Assembly: GCA_024642765.1 (NCBI GenBank)
Contig: JAHEAM010000185.1
Location: 1-7,415 of the forward strand
DNA length: 7,415 bases
Source of the DNA: Planctomycetaceae bacterium
Lineage (GTDB): Bacteria; Planctomycetota; Planctomycetia; Pirellulales; Pirellulaceae
Direction of reading: 5' to 3'
Of this stretch, positions 4,765-7,415 are shown piece after piece. Made by a program: the position numbers and the translations under genes. Within the stretch, counting starts at the first letter, position 1; every line of letters starts with the position of its first letter. The notes under the pieces were generated by a model. It worked only from the letters and a program-made list of their open reading frames with translations, was not told where the DNA came from and did not search any database.

Positions 4765-7332
4765 TTAAAGCAACTTGTTCCATTTGCGGATTGTCCACTC
4801 CAATGCCAGAAGTGCAACAGGAAACAGAAACGCAAGTCCCCGAAACCAGCGGTTCAAATCCCACGCCGGTTGTGGGGGACTATCAAATTCGATTCGTTTC
4901 TCGAGGTCCGGTAGCACCGCGGCAACTTGGGACATATCTTCAATCGAAAAGTACTTACCACCTGATTGCTCGGCGATGTCGCGTAGTAGTTTTTCGTTTC
5001 TCCAGGTGGCGGAGGTTTCGATCTTGGGTGGCGTGACACGGTAGGTCGCGGGCTCAAACAATGCTTGTTCTTCTTCTGTCGCGATATCAAACGAGGCCGT
5101 AAAACTTCCAGTTCGATTCGCTTTGAAGTTCAATTCGAATTTTCCTTCTTGCCCTGGTACCTTTTGCAACGCGACCTTTTGTCGGCGTCCGTTTTCGTCG
5201 GTGATTACAACGTCGATGTTTTCAGCTGTCGATGGCCGAAATTGCTCGTCGACCAAATTGGCCAACAGCAAAATATTCGAGCCCATTTCGTATTCAATTT
5301 GGTCGGAATCCACAAACCCACGACGACTGCCTTGCAACGATCTGTGCTCGACCAAGTAACGGATCGTTTGAATCCAAAAGCTATTGAAATACTGGGCCTG
5401 CAAACCAATTTGTCGCCAGCGCCAACTGCCTTGAAAACCAAAGTACAGAATGGTCCCAGCGCCGAACCGACCATCGACCAACATTGGCTGATTGCCCTCG
5501 AAACTCGGTTCGTCACCACGCTCCAGCAATACGCGGGCAGTGGGCTTCGCAGCCAAAGTCGGAAAGTTCCAAACAAAACCAGGCATCCGCGACCAAATAT
5601 TTTGAACCTGCTCGTTCTCCTCCCCCAGTTTCATAATGTCATGTTCCAAGTTGAAACTGACGATCTGCATGCTGCCACCTCGATCGCCGGTCGCATCGGC
5701 CAACACCTGCGATGCCGCGATTTCATTTGCGTCACCGAATCGAACAGGAAGTATCTCTCGAATTCCCGATAGACGGTTCATGGAGAGGAACTCGGCTGAA
5801 AAATGGGGACCCGCCATGTAGATCACACCACCGGCCTTGATGCGGCAAAATTCTTTGAGAGCATCAATCCAGGACTCATCGAACTCCTCGGGGTTCGGGT
5901 CAATCAAGACGATCACGTTGTATTGACCTAAGTCTTCCAAGGTTCGGGGCAATTGAACGATGGGTTCGTCGCCCTCCTGTTGGCGCGTTTCATCCATCGA
6001 TTGCAACCAACAACTTACTGAAATCGTCGAGTCACGTTGCAGCAGTCGATTGAGTTGGATGTAATCCCAGTTCGGTAATCCCGAGACGAGCAAGACACGA
6101 ATCTTTTGATCGACGACTTCGATGGTGCCCGTCGACGATTCGTTATCTTTCGTTAGCGTCTCATTGTCGAATTCCGACGCTCGCACCGTGTAAACGAATT
6201 TCCCCTGTTCACTAACACTATGCGAAAATTGTACCCGCACACGATTTCCAGCCTCGGGCAAGGACACTTGTTTGGATTCGATCACGGCCGCATCACCAGG
6301 CTTGCCGGTTCGGGGATCCAGCTTTTGTTGAAGCAGTGTCACGTCGAAGGGTTCGGTTCGCGCTGGATCATCTGACGGCAAACTGGCTTGGAGGACGGCT
6401 TCGATAAAGAATGGTTCATTTAGATAAGCTCGGGCGGGAGAATTGACTTGCAAAACCGAAAGATTGCGTGTCGGCGTCGGATCGCCTATCCCGATGACAA
6501 ATATAGGAACATCGCGTTCCGAGGCGCGTTTTGCAATTTCGACGGGATCCTCGGAGCCATTGTGCTGGCCCTCTGAAACCAAAATAATTCCGGCCAGTCG
6601 TTTGGTGTCATCAAGCGTTTGCCCAAGTGCTTGCCAAAGGTCCGTGCCCAATCCCTCCGATTTCAGATCGGGGAGCGAAACGTTACTTCCATCTATATTT
6701 TCGGTGGTTGCGTCGCCATCGTTGGCGTTTGTCGATTGCTTGTTTTTGTCATCAAGCGTGGCAGGTAGTAACGCGATCGGATTGAGTCGATCGGAGAAAT
6801 CGATGACTTGGATTGCTCCCTTCTTGCGGAGTGCAGTCAAAAGCGAATCATTATTGTGATGCAAAGTGCGATTCAGGATTTCAGTTCGTGATACCGAACC
6901 ATTCTTGAGCAGAGCCGCATCGATCCCAGTTGCCTCGCTCAGTTTTTGAATTTCGGCGGCGTCCGTGTATTGGTCAATTTGTGCCAAAGACAGCGACTCA
7001 TCGCGCAAAAGCGCGAACGTCGGACGAAGGATATTGACCTGCTGGAAATAGATTGATGGCTTGAACAGCAGCAACAACAAGAACAGCAGAACCAAAACTC
7101 GCAACAACGCCAGCACGGCTCGAATCCTGGGTGGGCAAATTGACGATTCACGCCGATACAGCCAAATGGCACCACCAATCAACAAGGCGAATAGCAATAG
7201 CCAAACAAACACTCCCCACGATTCGGGCAAGTTCATCCATTGCCATCGCAACTCGCCGGCCTGATCGCTCTCCGAGCGAAACGCCCGTGTCCACCAGTTG
7301 GTTTCAGATTGGCCAAGTAAATTAGTCAACAT
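4765..7332 (-). CDS. Membrane protein with VWA-like and amidotransferase-like domains
   Basis: 855 residues from ATG 7332; the ribosome binding site is weak (GGA, 6 nt away). Membrane helices lie at about 39-59 and 71-90, with a third at 828-848. A VWA-like domain follows the second helix: RDESLSL contains the MIDAS pattern DxSxS (D111, S113, S115), and GIILVSEGQHN (248-258) matches the later VWA strand, with Glu254 where Asp is usual. FVIGIGD (278-284) is the next typical strand. A hydrophilic insert spans about 194-222. Residues 410-640 resemble a class I glutamine amidotransferase fold: VLLVSGLPNWDY (413-424), VIVLIDPN (473-480), GGVIYMAGPHF (501-511) and GSWRWR (635-640). The nucleophile position lacks Cys, so amidotransferase activity is unlikely. 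A beta-rich stretch (about 670-770) precedes the last helix. The layout matches planctomycete proteins annotated as VWA or glutamine amidotransferase, near MoxR and Bat genes. A metal-dependent protein-binding role in an envelope complex is inferred. Confidence 0.92.
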   Translation of the reverse strand: MLTNLLGQSETNWWTRAFRSESDQAGELRWQWMNLPESWGVFVWLLLFALLIGGAIWLYRRESSICPPRIRAVLALLRVLVLLFLLLLLFKPSIYFQQVNILRPTFALLRDESLSLAQIDQYTDAAEIQKLSEATGIDAALLKNGSVSRTEILNRTLHHNNDSLLTALRKKGAIQVIDFSDRLNPIALLPATLDDKNKQSTNANDGDATTENIDGSNVSLPDLKSEGLGTDLWQALGQTLDDTKRLAGIILVSEGQHNGSEDPVEIAKRASERDVPIFVIGIGDPTPTRNLSVLQVNSPARAYLNEPFFIEAVLQASLPSDDPARTEPFDVTLLQQKLDPRTGKPGDAAVIESKQVSLPEAGNRVRVQFSHSVSEQGKFVYTVRASEFDNETLTKDNESSTGTIEVVDQKIRVLLVSGLPNWDYIQLNRLLQRDSTISVSCWLQSMDETRQQEGDEPIVQLPRTLEDLGQYNVIVLIDPNPEEFDESWIDALKEFCRIKAGGVIYMAGPHFSAEFLSMNRLSGIREILPVRFGDANEIAASQVLADATGDRGGSMQIVSFNLEHDIMKLGEENEQVQNIWSRMPGFVWNFPTLAAKPTARVLLERGDEPSFEGNQPMLVDGRFGAGTILYFGFQGSWRWRQIGLQAQYFNSFWIQTIRYLVEHRSLQGSRRGFVDSDQIEYEMGSNILLLANLVDEQFRPSTAENIDVVITDENGRRQKVALQKVPGQEGKFELNFKANRTGSFTASFDIATEEEQALFEPATYRVTPPKIETSATWRNEKLLRDIAEQSGGKYFSIEDMSQVAAVLPDLEKRIEFDSPPQPAWDLNRWFRGLAFLFPVALLALEWTIRKWNKLL

Positions 7333-7415
7333 CGTGTATCCAAAAAGGAATCATTTTATGGTATTCCAAATCCCGTAATGAATCGTGTCTGCCATCAAGC
7401 GTACACCATTCATAG
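7322..7415 (-). CDS. Possible 3' end of an upstream gene, frame uncertain
   Basis: One minus-strand frame is open from the right edge to a TAA at 7324-7322, giving 30 residues that end in FWIHDVD. It would overlap the start of the VWA-like gene by 11 nt (ATGTTGACTAA), a common arrangement in translationally coupled operons. A second frame stops at TGA 18 nt before ATG 7332, and the third stops at the extreme edge (7412-7410). Any of the three could hold the upstream stop. I favour the overlapping frame only because it is open to the edge and weakly protein-like; codon choice does not settle it. No family is recognisable. Confidence 0.25.
   Translation of the reverse strand, partial: YEWCTLDGRHDSLRDLEYHKMIPFWIHDVD

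Noticed and set aside
5065..5772. A 235-codon open frame on the plus strand
   Set aside because: It lies entirely antisense within the VWA/amidotransferase-like gene, has no recognisable domain or good ribosome binding site, and the minus-strand protein in the same interval is clearly conserved-looking.
7347..7367. Inverted repeat GGAAT/ATTCC with an 11-nt loop upstream of the VWA-like gene
   Set aside because: A 5-bp A/T-containing stem with a long loop is expected by chance and is too weak for a terminator or operator call.

Overview
The window looks like planctomycete DNA, most likely a moderate-GC Pirellulales-type genome. This rests on recognising three large neighbouring membrane or envelope protein families that I associate with planctomycete genomes, plus the gene order. 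No marker gene confirms it. All real coding sequence is on the minus strand. The long open frames on the plus strand are low-complexity shadows of those genes.

Reading in the direction of transcription (right to left), the right edge (about 7322-7415) holds the unresolved end of an upstream gene or a short leader. Next comes an 855-residue membrane protein (4765-7332). It has two N-terminal membrane helices, a von Willebrand A (VWA)-like domain with a partly kept MIDAS, a glutamine-amidotransferase-like fold without a nucleophile cysteine, and a C-terminal membrane helix. After 40 nt follows a 733-residue protein (2523-4724) resembling the DUF4175 family: three N-terminal membrane helices, a beta-rich extracytoplasmic region and a helical tail. 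After 97 nt follows a 722-residue exported, highly charged coiled-coil protein (259-2427). It has Lys/Glu/Gln/Gly-rich linkers, a gapless internal duplication and a 13-glycine tract.

The short same-strand spacing suggests these three genes are co-transcribed. In planctomycetes such genes commonly sit downstream of MoxR-type AAA+ ATPase, DUF58 and BatA genes, which would lie beyond the right edge. The likely role is an envelope-bound assembly or stress complex (Bat-like), but no biochemical function can be read from the sequence.

Downstream of the third gene, a 113-nt gap contains a good sigma70-like promoter (228-233 / 205-210, 17-nt spacer). A perfect 12-bp palindrome (191-202) overlies its predicted start point. 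This promoter points at a new gene whose first 48 codons, encoding a signal peptide, run off the left edge. That gene is therefore probably a separate and possibly regulated unit.

No tRNA, rRNA, CRISPR array, insertion sequence or clear rho-independent terminator was seen.
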